Shown in pieces: positions 1 to 8,014 of a DNA stretch of 43,625 nucleotides. Numbering within the stretch: position 1 is the stretch's first letter; the number at the start of each line of letters is the position of its first letter. The stretch is from assembly GCF_000768695.1 (NCBI RefSeq), contig NZ_AVPL01000028.1, positions 1 through 43,625 on the forward strand, in the 5' to 3' direction. This stretch comes from Knoellia aerolata DSM 18566 (GTDB lineage Bacteria; Actinomycetota; Actinomycetes; Actinomycetales; Dermatophilaceae). The notes under the pieces were generated by a model. That model saw only the letters and a program-made list of their open reading frames with translations. It searched no databases and was not told the origin of the DNA. A program made the translations under genes and the position numbers.

Positions 1-441
1 CTGTGCCGGCGCCACCACCGCGTCAAGCAACGACCCGGCTGGACCGCCCGCCTGAACCCCGACGGCACCGTGCACTGGACCGACCCCGCCGGCCGCACCA
101 CCGACACCCACCCCGTCGACCACCTCGACCGCATCCACCACCCCACGCCCGCACCAACCCGCGCGGCGGCAGCCGCGGACGACCACAGCCCAAGCGACGC
201 CGGACGGGAAGCCGCCGGACCCCCCACCACGACAGCGCCCGTCGCCCGACCCGACGACCCCGCCCTCCTCCCCACCCTCCTCGAGCTCAGCCTCACCCGG
301 CTGCTCGACCTCGCCGAGGCCCACACCCGACCCCGCCCACCCGTGCGCATCGACTGGCTCACCGACATCCAGCCCGTCACGGTCGACATCCCCACCACGA
401 CCAGCCCTCCACCGGACGCCTCGGACGACCCACCGTTCTGA
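1..441 (+). CDS. HNH endonuclease (DUF222-type), 3' end only
   Basis: Reading frame 1 is open from the first base to a TGA at 439-441. Its first residues, LCRRHHRVKQRPGWTARL, match the tail of the HNH motif in the actinobacterial DUF222/HNH family, where a Cys-x-x-His-His stretch closes the nuclease domain. The rest (about residues 25-146) is a Pro/Thr/Asp-rich low-complexity tail, common in these proteins. The DUF222 domain and the start of the HNH domain lie upstream of the window. These proteins are usually multicopy in Micrococcales and Nocardioidaceae and their cellular role is poorly known. A shorter start at the ATG at 70 is possible only if the upstream part is absent, but the motif argues for a longer protein. 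Confidence 0.75.
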   Translation: MCRRHHRVKQRPGWTARLNPDGTVHWTDPAGRTTDTHPVDHLDRIHHPTPAPTRAAAAADDHSPSDAGREAAGPPTTTAPVARPDDPALLPTLLELSLTRLLDLAEAHTRPRPPVRIDWLTDIQPVTVDIPTTTSPPPDASDDPPF

Positions 442-513
442 ACCGCGGCAGTCCCCCGTGTTGCGGTTCGGCAACGGCCGGAACCCCGGCGACCATCACC
501 TCGTCCCAGACGC

Positions 514-2091
514 ATGAGACCCCGTCACGCAGCATGGATGGTCAGCATCGTCGTCGTCGCCTCAGGGTGCTCGACCACAGGTGGGAACGATGGGTCCCCG
601 GACGCGAGGAGGTACTACGACACCTACTCCGAGCAGCAGGGTGACCCGACGTCAGGGCGCGTCTCCGGGCAGGCCGCCGGACCCGCGACGGGCCAGAACG
701 GTTCGGGCGGCACCGTGCTGCCACAGCCAGCACCACCGCGCGAGCCCGGGCTCCTCGACGACAACACCTTCGTCGACGCGGGCACGCAGGGGTTCGTCGA
801 CACCCGTGAGGATCCGCTGTCGACGTTCGCGGCCGACGTGGACACCGGCTCGTACCGCGCGGCCCGGACCCTGCTCGCGGAGGGCCACCTCCCCCCGCCT
901 GAGTCCGTGCGAGCCGAGGAGTGGGTGAACTCGTTCGACAGCGGCTTCCCCCTCCCGGAGCGCCAGGACCTCGAGCTGCGCTCCGACCAGTCCGCTGCGC
1001 CATCCGGCACGCACGGAACCCGGCTGGTGCGGATCGGTCTCCAGGCGCGCGACATCGGCCCCGAGGAGTGGCGGCCCGTGGCGCTGACCATGGTCGTGGA
1101 CACGTCGGGATCGATGGACATCCGTGAACGCCTGGGCCTCGTCAAGGCCTCTCTCGCAGTGCTCGTCGGGAGTCTGCGCCCGAGCGACACGATCGCCATC
1201 GTCACCTACGAGACCGATGCCACGCCGCTGCTCGAGCCCACGCCCGTGCGGCGGGCGGACGAGATCCTCGCCGCCATCGACCGGCTCCAGGCCGGTGGCA
1301 GCACCAACCTCGAAGCCGGGCTCCTCCTCGGCTACGACCAGGCCCGCTCCGCCCACAGGGCGGACGCGACGAACGTCGTCATCCTCGCCTCGGACGGAGT
1401 CGCCAACGTCGGGGTGACCGACGGCGGTCGGCTCGCCTCGGCCATCCGCGACAACGGACGACGCGGAGTGCATCTCGTCACCGTCGGCTTCGGGATGGGG
1501 AACTACAACGACCACCTCATGGAGCAGCTCGCCGACCAGGGCGACGGCTTCTACGCCTACGTCGACACGTTCGACGAGGCCGAGCGGCTCTTCGTCGACG
1601 ATCTCCGAGCCACCCTGACACCGGTGGCCAAGGACACCAAGATCCAGGTCGAGTTCGACCCGAGGACCGTCTCGGCCTACCGGCTCATCGGCTACGAGAA
1701 CCGTGCGCTGGCCGACGAGGACTTCGAGGACGTGGCCGTCGACGCGGGCGAGGTCGGTTCAGGGCACCGGGTCACCGCCCTCTACGAGGTGCGCCCCACC
1801 GGGCAGGCAGAGGTCGGCGACAGCATCGGTACGGTCCGCGTGCGGTGGCGCTCCGTCGAGGGCGACGACCAGCGCGAGGACGCCCTGGCGCTGGCCCTGG
1901 GCGCCTCGGAGCCGCCGTCGGGGACACTCGGAGTGGTGGCGGCGGTCGCCGACCTCGCACAGCTCGTCAAGGACGGCGAGGAGCGCACCCCGAGCTCCCT
2001 CGAGCGGCGAGTGGAGACCCTCGTCGAGCAGGAGGCGCCGGGAGCGTCCGAGCTCGCCGGGCTGCTCGCGGACGTGGTCGCCGCTCGCTGA
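514..2091 (+). CDS. von Willebrand factor A domain lipoprotein (YfbK-like)
   Basis: This 525-residue protein is predicted to be lipid-anchored outside the membrane. Residues 1-19 form a short signal with the lipobox VASGC (Cys19), followed by a Gly/Ser/Thr/Pro-rich linker to about residue 80. Residues 85-150 match the N-terminal domain of YfbK-type proteins (STFAADVDTGSYRAARTLL). The VWA domain follows, with its metal-binding MIDAS motif DTSGS at 196-200 and a downstream SDGVANVG segment. The C-terminal region matches the DUF3520 type. VWA domains bind ligands or partners through a divalent metal; the partner here is unknown. No clear Shine-Dalgarno precedes the ATG at 514. An ATG at 538 would cut the signal too short. 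It stands alone, 83 bp from the convergent alkA-like gene. Confidence 0.85.
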   Translation: MRPRHAAWMVSIVVVASGCSTTGGNDGSPDARRYYDTYSEQQGDPTSGRVSGQAAGPATGQNGSGGTVLPQPAPPREPGLLDDNTFVDAGTQGFVDTREDPLSTFAADVDTGSYRAARTLLAEGHLPPPESVRAEEWVNSFDSGFPLPERQDLELRSDQSAAPSGTHGTRLVRIGLQARDIGPEEWRPVALTMVVDTSGSMDIRERLGLVKASLAVLVGSLRPSDTIAIVTYETDATPLLEPTPVRRADEILAAIDRLQAGGSTNLEAGLLLGYDQARSAHRADATNVVILASDGVANVGVTDGGRLASAIRDNGRRGVHLVTVGFGMGNYNDHLMEQLADQGDGFYAYVDTFDEAERLFVDDLRATLTPVAKDTKIQVEFDPRTVSAYRLIGYENRALADEDFEDVAVDAGEVGSGHRVTALYEVRPTGQAEVGDSIGTVRVRWRSVEGDDQREDALALALGASEPPSGTLGVVAAVADLAQLVKDGEERTPSSLERRVETLVEQEAPGASELAGLLADVVAAR

Positions 2092-2174
2092 AGGGAGGCC
2101 CGACGCATGGCCGCTCGGGGACGGGCGCCGCGGAGCCCCACCACCGCGCGCCACACCTCACGCCGCCACTGCGG

Positions 2175-3179
2175 TCAGCCGCGACCCGGCAGGTGCGTGG
2201 GCAGGGTGAACCGGGGACCGTGTCGCGGACGCATCGCGCCCGAGAGCTCGAGCAGGCGCTGCACCCGGTAGCGGTGCCCGGCATACGGCTCGAGAAGCTC
2301 GGCGAGACCGTCGTCGTCGACGGGCGTCCCGGTGAGCGCCCAGCCGATGTTCTTGGCCACGTGGTAGTCGCCGAAGCTCACCGCGTCCGGGTCCCCGAGC
2401 GCCCGCTGCGCCACCTCGGCACTCGACCACCGGCCCACCCCGGGCAGCGACTCGATGCGGCGACGGGCCTCGAGCGGCGGCACGTCCACGACGTCCTCGA
2501 GCCGGCCGGCCCGGGTGGCGACGGTCACGGCGGGGCGGGACCGGGCCCCGTCGACGCCGGCACGCAGCCACTCCCACGACGGGATGAGGGCCCACGTCCG
2601 GGGCTCCGGGGGCACGACGAGCCGCAGGTCGGCGCCGATCCCGGGCGCTGGAGACCCGTTGCGGCGCACCAGCATCCGGTAGGCAGCGAACGCCTCCTTG
2701 CCCGTGACGCGCTGCTCGATGATCGTGGGGATGAGCGCCTGGACGACGAGGCCGGACGCCGGCACCCGCCACCCGGCGAAGCGGCGCCGGGCCTGCGCCA
2801 CGACGTCGTGGTGGCTGGTGAAGCCCTCGTCGTCGTCGTGCTCGCCGAGCAGGTGCGGCAGCCGGTCGAGAACCCACTCGGCGCCGTCGCCCCACGCGTG
2901 TGCCTCGACCTCACCGAGCCGGTGCCGGTCGACGAGCCGTAGCGTCACCGGCCCCGTCGGCGCGCGCCACGCGAAGACCCACGTGCCGGCCCGGTCGCTC
3001 CACGACGTCGGGTCACCGGACCCACGACGGAAGGTGCTGACGACACTGCCCAGCTGCAACGGCCGTCCCGGACGGAACGTGCGCTCCAGACCGGCCGAGC
3101 CACCTGAGCCCGCTGAGCCGCCCGAGCCGCCCGAGCCCGCTGAGCCGCCCGAGCCGCCCGAGCCGCCCGAGCCGCTCAT
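2175..3179 (-). CDS. DNA-3-methyladenine glycosylase 2 (AlkA-like, HhH-GPD)
   Basis: This 334-residue base-excision-repair glycosylase should remove alkylated purines such as 3-methyladenine. The helix-hairpin-helix lies at LPGVGRWSSAEVAQRALG (about 244-261), and the expected catalytic Asp follows at 271 in FGDYHV. Upstream, VVQALIPTIIEQRVTGKEA matches the conserved helix of the family. Residues 2-29 are an almost pure Gly/Ser/Ala stretch (SGGSGGSGGSAG units), which is unusual in AlkA proteins. The ATG at 3179 overlaps the TGA of the upstream methyltransferase as ATGA, so translation is probably coupled. It is the last gene of the minus-strand operon beginning at 7924, an odd place for a repair gene. 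A start after the Gly/Ser stretch would need a non-standard codon. Confidence 0.88.
   Translation of the reverse strand: MSGSGGSGGSGGSAGSGGSGGSAGSGGSAGLERTFRPGRPLQLGSVVSTFRRGSGDPTSWSDRAGTWVFAWRAPTGPVTLRLVDRHRLGEVEAHAWGDGAEWVLDRLPHLLGEHDDDEGFTSHHDVVAQARRRFAGWRVPASGLVVQALIPTIIEQRVTGKEAFAAYRMLVRRNGSPAPGIGADLRLVVPPEPRTWALIPSWEWLRAGVDGARSRPAVTVATRAGRLEDVVDVPPLEARRRIESLPGVGRWSSAEVAQRALGDPDAVSFGDYHVAKNIGWALTGTPVDDDGLAELLEPYAGHRYRVQRLLELSGAMRPRHGPRFTLPTHLPGRG
3093..3176 (-). repeat. Short tandem repeat encoding a Gly/Ser/Ala leader in the AlkA-like gene
   Basis: The codons for residues 2-29 of the AlkA-like protein are built from imperfect copies of a 9-bp unit, gagccgccc on the plus strand, interrupted by gagcccgct variants. 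The translated product repeats GGSGGS and GGSAGS. Such a tract could change length by slippage in steps of 9 bp without breaking the frame. Confidence 0.75.
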
Positions 3180-3997
3180 CCGACGTGACGCGGAGCAACG
3201 CGCAGCGGCGGACCAGCCGGCCGCGCGGGCTCCTTGAACGCGAGCCAGACATAGGTCGGCACGAGCGGAAGCGCTGCGGCGAGCGCCTTCTCGGGCAGTC
3301 GACCCACCCACGCGGGCACGACGTCGCCGCCGGCGAACGCCGCCGGGTCGGCGAGCACGGGCAGGGTGTAGTCCCAGACGTCGAACGCTGCGAACATCCG
3401 TCGCAGCCCGGCCGGCGTGGAGTAGTGCTCGTAGTAGTGGTCGCCCTTGCGCGTGAGGCGCATGTAGCGGTCGGCCGCCCGCTGCGGGAGCCACGACAGG
3501 AACGGCAGCCGGTGGTGCGGCTCGATGACCTGCCACCGGTGGCCGATGCCGAGGTAGAGGACGCCACCGGGCGCCAGGACGCGGTGGATGTCCGCGACGA
3601 CCGCCACGGGGTCCACGACGTGCTCGTAGATGTGGTTGAGCACGACGACGTCGACCGAGCCGTCCTCGAACGGGAGGTCCTCGCCGCGCGCGAGCCGGAA
3701 GTCGACCCGCTCGCCGAAGCGGGCACGCGCCTTGGCCAGCCCGGGCTCGTCGATGTCGACGCCGGTCGTCGTCGCGCCGGCAAGTGCGAGCTCGTCGGCG
3801 ATGAAGCCGGCCGAGCAGCCCACGTCGACGGCGCGCAGGCCGGCCAGCGGCCCGCCGTCGTCGGAGGCGAGCCGGCCGAGCCCGTGCGAGATGACCGAGA
3901 TGAGCTTGGCGGCCTTCTGCCGCCGACCCTGCTCGTCGAGCATCTTGTCCATCAGCTCGGAGTAGGCCAGCTGTTCCTCGCGGGGACGCTCGCTCAT
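3176..3997 (-). CDS. class I SAM-dependent methyltransferase
   Basis: This 273-residue methyltransferase has motif I AVDVGCSAGFIADEL at about 56-70, the acidic ribose-binding position in TTGVDIDEPG, and the later motifs EDGSVDVVVLNHIYEHV and LAPGGVLYLGIG. The C-terminal part (HRWQVIEPHHRLPFLSWLP onward) resembles methyltransferases of polysaccharide and lipid clusters (UbiE/Methyltransf_11 type). Its substrate cannot be read from sequence. Being between an LPG-synthase-like membrane protein and glycosyltransferases suggests a glycan or glycolipid substrate. Its ATG overlaps the preceding TGA as ATGA. It also has a TAGGAT -10 box seven bases upstream (4005-4010), so it may have a private leaderless promoter inside the upstream gene. 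Confidence 0.88.
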   Translation of the reverse strand: MSERPREEQLAYSELMDKMLDEQGRRQKAAKLISVISHGLGRLASDDGGPLAGLRAVDVGCSAGFIADELALAGATTTGVDIDEPGLAKARARFGERVDFRLARGEDLPFEDGSVDVVVLNHIYEHVVDPVAVVADIHRVLAPGGVLYLGIGHRWQVIEPHHRLPFLSWLPQRAADRYMRLTRKGDHYYEHYSTPAGLRRMFAAFDVWDYTLPVLADPAAFAGGDVVPAWVGRLPEKALAAALPLVPTYVWLAFKEPARPAGPPLRVAPRHVG

Positions 3998-4923
3998 GCC
4001 CGTGATCCTAGGAGGTGGTGCGACCGCGCCCAGCCCCACCCGACCGCGGCGACGACGACGTCGGCGACCACCGAGAAGAACCGCGCGATGACGACGACGG
4101 CGATCGCGGCGGGGAACGGCATGAGCGCACCGAGCAGCAGCGCGAGGATCCCGTCGCGCACGCCGACGCCCGCCGGCACGATGATCGAGAACATCCCGAT
4201 CGCCGACGCGAGGGTGAAGCCGCAGACCGTCGTGACGACCAGCGACCCGACCGAGGTGGACGGCGACATGGCGTGGGCGAGCACGAGCACGGACAGCCCG
4301 GCGCCCGCCCAGGCGAGGACGAACCACATCGCCGTCAGCGCGATCGCCGGTGTCGTGAGCCGGTGCTCGAGCGGCTCGCGCCGCAGCACCCGCAGCAGCA
4401 GCGCGATCCCCCAGTTGAGCAGCCGCGGCCACAGGAGGAGGAGCAGCAGCAGCGCCGGGAGGAACCACCACCAGCGGAAGTCCTCCGAGCGCGCCAGCAG
4501 CAGAGGGACCGCCGGCACGCCGATGATCGCGCCGGTGATCACCGACAGCAGGATCGACAACAGCCCGACGACGCCCATCCGCCGCCGCGGCACGCCAAGG
4601 CGCGAGCCGAGGTCTGCCTGCGCCACGACGCTCCAGACCGACCCGGGCAGGTACTTGCCGAGCTGGCCGACGAAGAAGACGCTGGCGCTCGGCGGGAGCG
4701 GGAGGCGCGTGCCGAGGTCGGCCAGCAGCACCCTCCACCCGAGCAGGCTGAAGACCGGCGCGAGCAGCGCGAGCGCGAACGCGCCGACGAGGGTGCCGGG
4801 GTCGATCTCGCGCAGGTGCGCCGACACCTCGCTCCAGTTGCGCCACACCGCCAGCGTCACGGCCGCCGTGACGAGGAGGGCGACGACGACGCGCACGACG
4901 TCGAGCCACCGCTTGCGCGTCAC
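3994..4923 (-). CDS. lysylphosphatidylglycerol synthase TM-region family protein (UPF0104)
   Basis: This 309-residue polytopic membrane protein has about seven or eight hydrophobic helices (for example VVRVVVALLVTAAVTLAV near the N-terminus and LGALMPFPAAIAVVVIARFF near the C-terminus). Family marks are the segment GQLGKYLPGSVWSVVAQADL at about 86-105 and the conserved PAGVGVRDGILALLLG. This is the flippase-like domain also found in MprF, here without the aminoacyl-transferase part. Stand-alone members often sit beside glycosyltransferases and are thought to move or shield lipid-linked products; the exact role is inference. The start is a GTG at 4923, 12 bp after the upstream stop and within an 8-bp tandem repeat. 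I see no clear Shine-Dalgarno, so translation is probably coupled. Confidence 0.87.
   Translation of the reverse strand: MTRKRWLDVVRVVVALLVTAAVTLAVWRNWSEVSAHLREIDPGTLVGAFALALLAPVFSLLGWRVLLADLGTRLPLPPSASVFFVGQLGKYLPGSVWSVVAQADLGSRLGVPRRRMGVVGLLSILLSVITGAIIGVPAVPLLLARSEDFRWWWFLPALLLLLLLWPRLLNWGIALLLRVLRREPLEHRLTTPAIALTAMWFVLAWAGAGLSVLVLAHAMSPSTSVGSLVVTTVCGFTLASAIGMFSIIVPAGVGVRDGILALLLGALMPFPAAIAVVVIARFFSVVADVVVAAVGWGWARSHHLLGSRA
4005..4010 (-). promoter_or_regulatory. Candidate internal leaderless -10 box for the methyltransferase
   Basis: On the minus strand TAGGAT (TANNNT) ends 7 nt before the ATG at 3997, the spacing expected when transcription begins at the start codon. No convincing -35 is visible. 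The box lies in the last codons of the upstream membrane-protein gene. Confidence 0.45.
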
Positions 4924-4942
4924 CGGCTCACCGGCTCACCGG
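4921..4942. repeat. 8-bp tandem repeat at a gene junction
   Basis: The unit caccggct is repeated 2.75 times (caccggct caccggct caccgg). It spans the stop codon of the glycosyltransferase and the GTG start of the membrane-protein gene. A change of one unit would alter the 12-bp spacing between the two genes. Confidence 0.6.
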
Positions 4943-6873
4943 CGCCGGAACGTCAGGCGCAGGATCCCGTATGCCGGCGTCGCACCCTCGCTGCGTCCCT
5001 CCGGTCGCAGGCCCCGCAGCTCCCGCGCGGAGGCCGAGGCCTGACGGATGCGCTCGGTGATGTCGCCGTCGACGTCACCGACGAGCACGAGCCCGAGGTC
5101 GTCGGCGCGGGCGAGGACGCCGCGGATCCCGGCCGGAGTGACCGCCCACTCGGGGTCGTCCTCACCGATCGGGAGGGTGAGGAGGAGCAGGCCGCCGGAC
5201 CGCAGCGCCCAGGACGCCTGGGACACGGTGTGGTCGACGTCGTCGGCGCTGCAGCCGCCGGGGTGGAGGCGGGAGATGACGTCGAGGCTCGCGGTGTCGA
5301 CGTCGAGGACCTCGACGGAGGTGCGGCGGCCGGTCACCTCGAGCTCGACCGGCTCGAACCCGAGCGCCCGAAGCCACCGGGCGAAGGGGCTGCCGGTCCC
5401 CGACTCGTCGACGACGAGGGCGCTGCGGCGTCCGTCGTCCTTGATCCGCAGGACCGCGGCGAGGGCGCCGAGGGCGACCCAGGCCGCGACGGCGTCGGAG
5501 CACCGGGGCAGCCCGAGCCGGCGGGCCGTCGCCTGCGCGTCGAGGGCGTCGCTGTCGAGCGCGAGGACGTCGGACGCGCGCACCGACTCGGGGATGTCAC
5601 CGGGCCGCAGCGTGAGCCGGTGCCGGCGGCGCATCCGCGTCGCGGTGACGAGGTCCTTGGCGCGCTGGACGAGGCCCTCCGGTGCAGCCAGGGCGGCCGG
5701 GTCGGGGTCGGGGTCGAGCAGGGCGTTCGACTCCGCGCTGGCCAGCGCCTCGATCCCCCCGACGTAGTGCGCCCACGGGCCGCTGAGGTCGGGAGGACGG
5801 ACGGCGGAGCGGAGCCGGCCGGCATACGCACGGTCGGAGAGGCGACGCAACGCCTCGACGAGCGCGTCCCGGTCGTTGGGCGGGACGAGGAGCCCGTCGA
5901 TCCCGTCGCGGACCTGGCCCCCGAACGTGCCGACCCGGGACGCGAGCACCGGTAGGCCGTGGCGGCGGGCGAGCAGGACGTTCTGCGAGGCCGTCGCGGA
6001 CCGGTAGGTCAGGGTGAGCGCGTCGTGGCGGGCGAGCAGCGAGGCGATCCGGTCCGCGGGGACGTAGCCGCTGTGCACCTCGACCCGGTCGGCGAGGCGC
6101 GGGTCGGCCGCGAGCTCCTTGACGCGGCGGCCGCTGTCGCCCCACATCTCCCCGGCGATCGTGAGCCGGACGTCGGGGACGTCGAGCATGGCGTCGAGGA
6201 GGAGGTCGATGCCCTTGTAGTCGCGCACGATGCCGAGCGAGAGCAGCCGCGTGGGGCCGCTCGAGTCGACGTGCTGCTCGGGGTCTCCCCCGGGCAGGTG
6301 CGGCGGCAGGTCGAGCTCGCGCACGTGCAGGGCGCCGAGCTCGGTGGCGAGCCGGGCCTGCGAGTCCGAGTGGACGACGACCGAGTCGACGCGCGAGAAC
6401 AGCGACTGCATGAGCCGCCGGTCACCCGGGCGCGGCTCGTGCGGCAGGACGTTGTGGGTGATGACGATCGAGCGCGGGCCCACCGCCGACCCGGACGTGC
6501 GACCGACGCCGGCGGCGCGGAGCAGGGCGAGGTGTGCCGGCACGACGGGCGGGATGACGTGGACGACGATGACCGCGTCCACGTCGCGCAGCCGGCGGCC
6601 GGTGCGCACCCACGTGTCCGGGCGGGCCCAGGACAGCGAGCGGACGGTCCGCGGGAACGGCTCCACGTCCGGCGCTCCACCCGGGACGCCCTGATCCCCC
6701 GGGTACAGCAGCGTCGGGTAGAGGTGTCTCCACGAGACGAGGGTGACGTCGTGGCCCGCCTCGGCGAGCTCGTGGCACAGCTCGGTGGTGTGCGAGGCGA
6801 CGCCGCCCTTGTAGGGGTGGGTGGGGCCGACGACCGCGAGCCGGAGCGACGCGGAGTTGTCCCTGTCAGACAC
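4936..6873 (-). CDS. GT4 glycosyltransferase fused to a methyltransferase-like domain
   Basis: The protein has 645 residues, longer than a usual GT4 enzyme (350-420). Residues 10-390 form the GT-B fold: an N-terminal VVGPTHPYKGGVASHTTEL, then the second Rossmann domain with LGIVRDYKGIDLLLDAM and the donor-site region LTLTYRSATASQNVLLARRH. Residues from about 400 form a second module. Its segments VVDESGTGSPFARWL, VEVLDVDT and ALRSGGLLLLTLPIG resemble the core of a SAM methyltransferase, but a clear glycine-rich motif I is missing, so it may be degenerate. The GTG start at 6873 overlaps the upstream GT2 gene by 8 bp. It probably adds a sugar to a lipid-linked acceptor made by the neighbouring GT2; donor and acceptor are unknown. 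Confidence 0.82.
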   Translation of the reverse strand: MSDRDNSASLRLAVVGPTHPYKGGVASHTTELCHELAEAGHDVTLVSWRHLYPTLLYPGDQGVPGGAPDVEPFPRTVRSLSWARPDTWVRTGRRLRDVDAVIVVHVIPPVVPAHLALLRAAGVGRTSGSAVGPRSIVITHNVLPHEPRPGDRRLMQSLFSRVDSVVVHSDSQARLATELGALHVRELDLPPHLPGGDPEQHVDSSGPTRLLSLGIVRDYKGIDLLLDAMLDVPDVRLTIAGEMWGDSGRRVKELAADPRLADRVEVHSGYVPADRIASLLARHDALTLTYRSATASQNVLLARRHGLPVLASRVGTFGGQVRDGIDGLLVPPNDRDALVEALRRLSDRAYAGRLRSAVRPPDLSGPWAHYVGGIEALASAESNALLDPDPDPAALAAPEGLVQRAKDLVTATRMRRRHRLTLRPGDIPESVRASDVLALDSDALDAQATARRLGLPRCSDAVAAWVALGALAAVLRIKDDGRRSALVVDESGTGSPFARWLRALGFEPVELEVTGRRTSVEVLDVDTASLDVISRLHPGGCSADDVDHTVSQASWALRSGGLLLLTLPIGEDDPEWAVTPAGIRGVLARADDLGLVLVGDVDGDITERIRQASASARELRGLRPEGRSEGATPAYGILRLTFRRR

Positions 6874-7924
6874 CGTCCCTGGACCTCACCACGAGGTCGG
6901 AGAGGAGCGCGAGCGAGGCGATCATGATCCCGCTGACGATGAGCAGGACGGTCGAGGCCGGGAAGTAGAACGGGTGGCGGACCATGTCGACGACGCCCTT
7001 GACGAAGCCGAGGACGATCATCCACAGCGCGGGCGGCATGAGGACCTTGAGCGGGTCGAAGTACATGACCATCCGCAGCACCTGGAGGATGTAGCGGTAG
7101 GCGTCGTTGACGAAGTGGAACTTGCTGACCCCGGCGCGCTTCGCGTACGACGTCTCGACGTACCGGATGTCGTGCTGGTTGGACAGGAACGCGATGGTGA
7201 TCGTCGTGACGCAGGAGAAACCGGCCGGCAGCAGCCGCAGGTACGGCAGGCTCACGTCGCGGCGGAACGCCCGCAGGCCGCTGTTGAGGTCCGGGATCTT
7301 CGTCTTGGTCAGCCACTCGGCGACCTTGCGGATGAACCACTTGGCCGGGACGCGCGCCCACTTGTGGGTGCCCTCCTCGGTGGTCCGGGCCCCGACGACC
7401 TGGTCGTAGCTCGCGTCGTCGCGCAGGATGCGGACCAGCTCGGGGATGCGCTCGTTCTCGTAGGTCATGTCGGCGTCGGTCCAGACGACGATCTCGCCGT
7501 GCGCCTGCTGCGTCCCGATCCGGCGGGCCGTGCCCGAGCCGCCGTTGCGGCGGAACGGCATGATCCGCAGGTTCGCGTAGCGCGTCGCCGCGTCCTGGAG
7601 CACCGCGAGGGTGTCGTCGGTCGACGCGTCGTCGATGCAGAGCAGCTCGTAGGTGAACTCGCTGCTGTTCATCGCCGCCGTGATGCGGTCGATCTCCTTG
7701 AGGACGTGCGCGCCCTCGTTGAAGCAGGGCAGCACGATCGTCACGTAGGGCCGCGGGGAACCGTCGGCGAGCACCGCCGACCGGGTCTCGGTCTCGGGCG
7801 TCTCGTCTGCCCGCCGCGCGGCGACCGTGCCCGTCTCGCCGGGGTCGTCGCTGCCGCCCGCGAGCTCCCCCGTGCGGACGGGGATGCGCTCGGTCAGGGC
7901 GGAGGTCTCACGGTGCTCGTTCAT
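6866..7924 (-). CDS. GT2 glycosyltransferase, dolichol-phosphate-mannose-synthase type
   Basis: This 352-residue enzyme has a disordered leader (1-58) and then a GT-A domain starting at VTIVLPCFNEGAHV (61-74). The nucleotide-sugar motif is WTDADM (DAD at 150-152), and DLNSGLRAFRRDV is typical of the DPM1/DPG-synthase family. Two membrane helices close the protein (ALWMIVLGFVKGVVDMV and STVLLIVSGIMIASLALL). The likely job is transfer of a sugar from a nucleotide donor to polyprenyl phosphate at the inner face of the membrane. I chose the ATG at 7924 over an upstream ATG at 7960 because a -10 box lies 8 nt before it and the upstream residues look non-native. It is the first gene of the five-gene minus-strand operon. 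Confidence 0.88.
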   Translation of the reverse strand: MNEHRETSALTERIPVRTGELAGGSDDPGETGTVAARRADETPETETRSAVLADGSPRPYVTIVLPCFNEGAHVLKEIDRITAAMNSSEFTYELLCIDDASTDDTLAVLQDAATRYANLRIMPFRRNGGSGTARRIGTQQAHGEIVVWTDADMTYENERIPELVRILRDDASYDQVVGARTTEEGTHKWARVPAKWFIRKVAEWLTKTKIPDLNSGLRAFRRDVSLPYLRLLPAGFSCVTTITIAFLSNQHDIRYVETSYAKRAGVSKFHFVNDAYRYILQVLRMVMYFDPLKVLMPPALWMIVLGFVKGVVDMVRHPFYFPASTVLLIVSGIMIASLALLSDLVVRSRDGV

Positions 7925-7932
7925 CGCTGTCG

Positions 7933-7960
7933 AGCGTACCCGCCGGGCCCAACTCGCCAA
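7933..7960 (-). promoter_or_regulatory. Promoter of the 7924-2175 operon, apparently leaderless
   Basis: Minus-strand -35 TTGGCG (7955-7960), 16-bp spacer, and -10 TACGCT (7933-7938). The -10 box ends 8 nt before the ATG at 7924, so transcription should begin at or next to the start codon. No Shine-Dalgarno is present, which fits a leaderless message. Confidence 0.55.
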
Positions 7961-8014
7961 TTCCCCCGTTGGGTCCGCGACACGCCGGCGGCCCGGGCGA
8001 GGTGCCGACGACCA

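Noticed and set aside
2092-2174. Possible hairpin terminator between the VWA gene and the alkA-like gene (ggggacggg...gagcccc)
   Set aside because: Only about four consecutive pairs can form cleanly and there is no T-run. In such GC-rich DNA this is expected by chance.
3185-5955. Long plus-strand open frames (over 600 codons each) opposite the minus-strand operon
   Set aside because: They are shadows of high-GC coding sequence: Arg/Pro/Asp/Glu-rich, without domains, lying over well-supported genes on the other strand. The same holds for long antisense frames at 6821-8704, 10716-12455 and 14497-16158.
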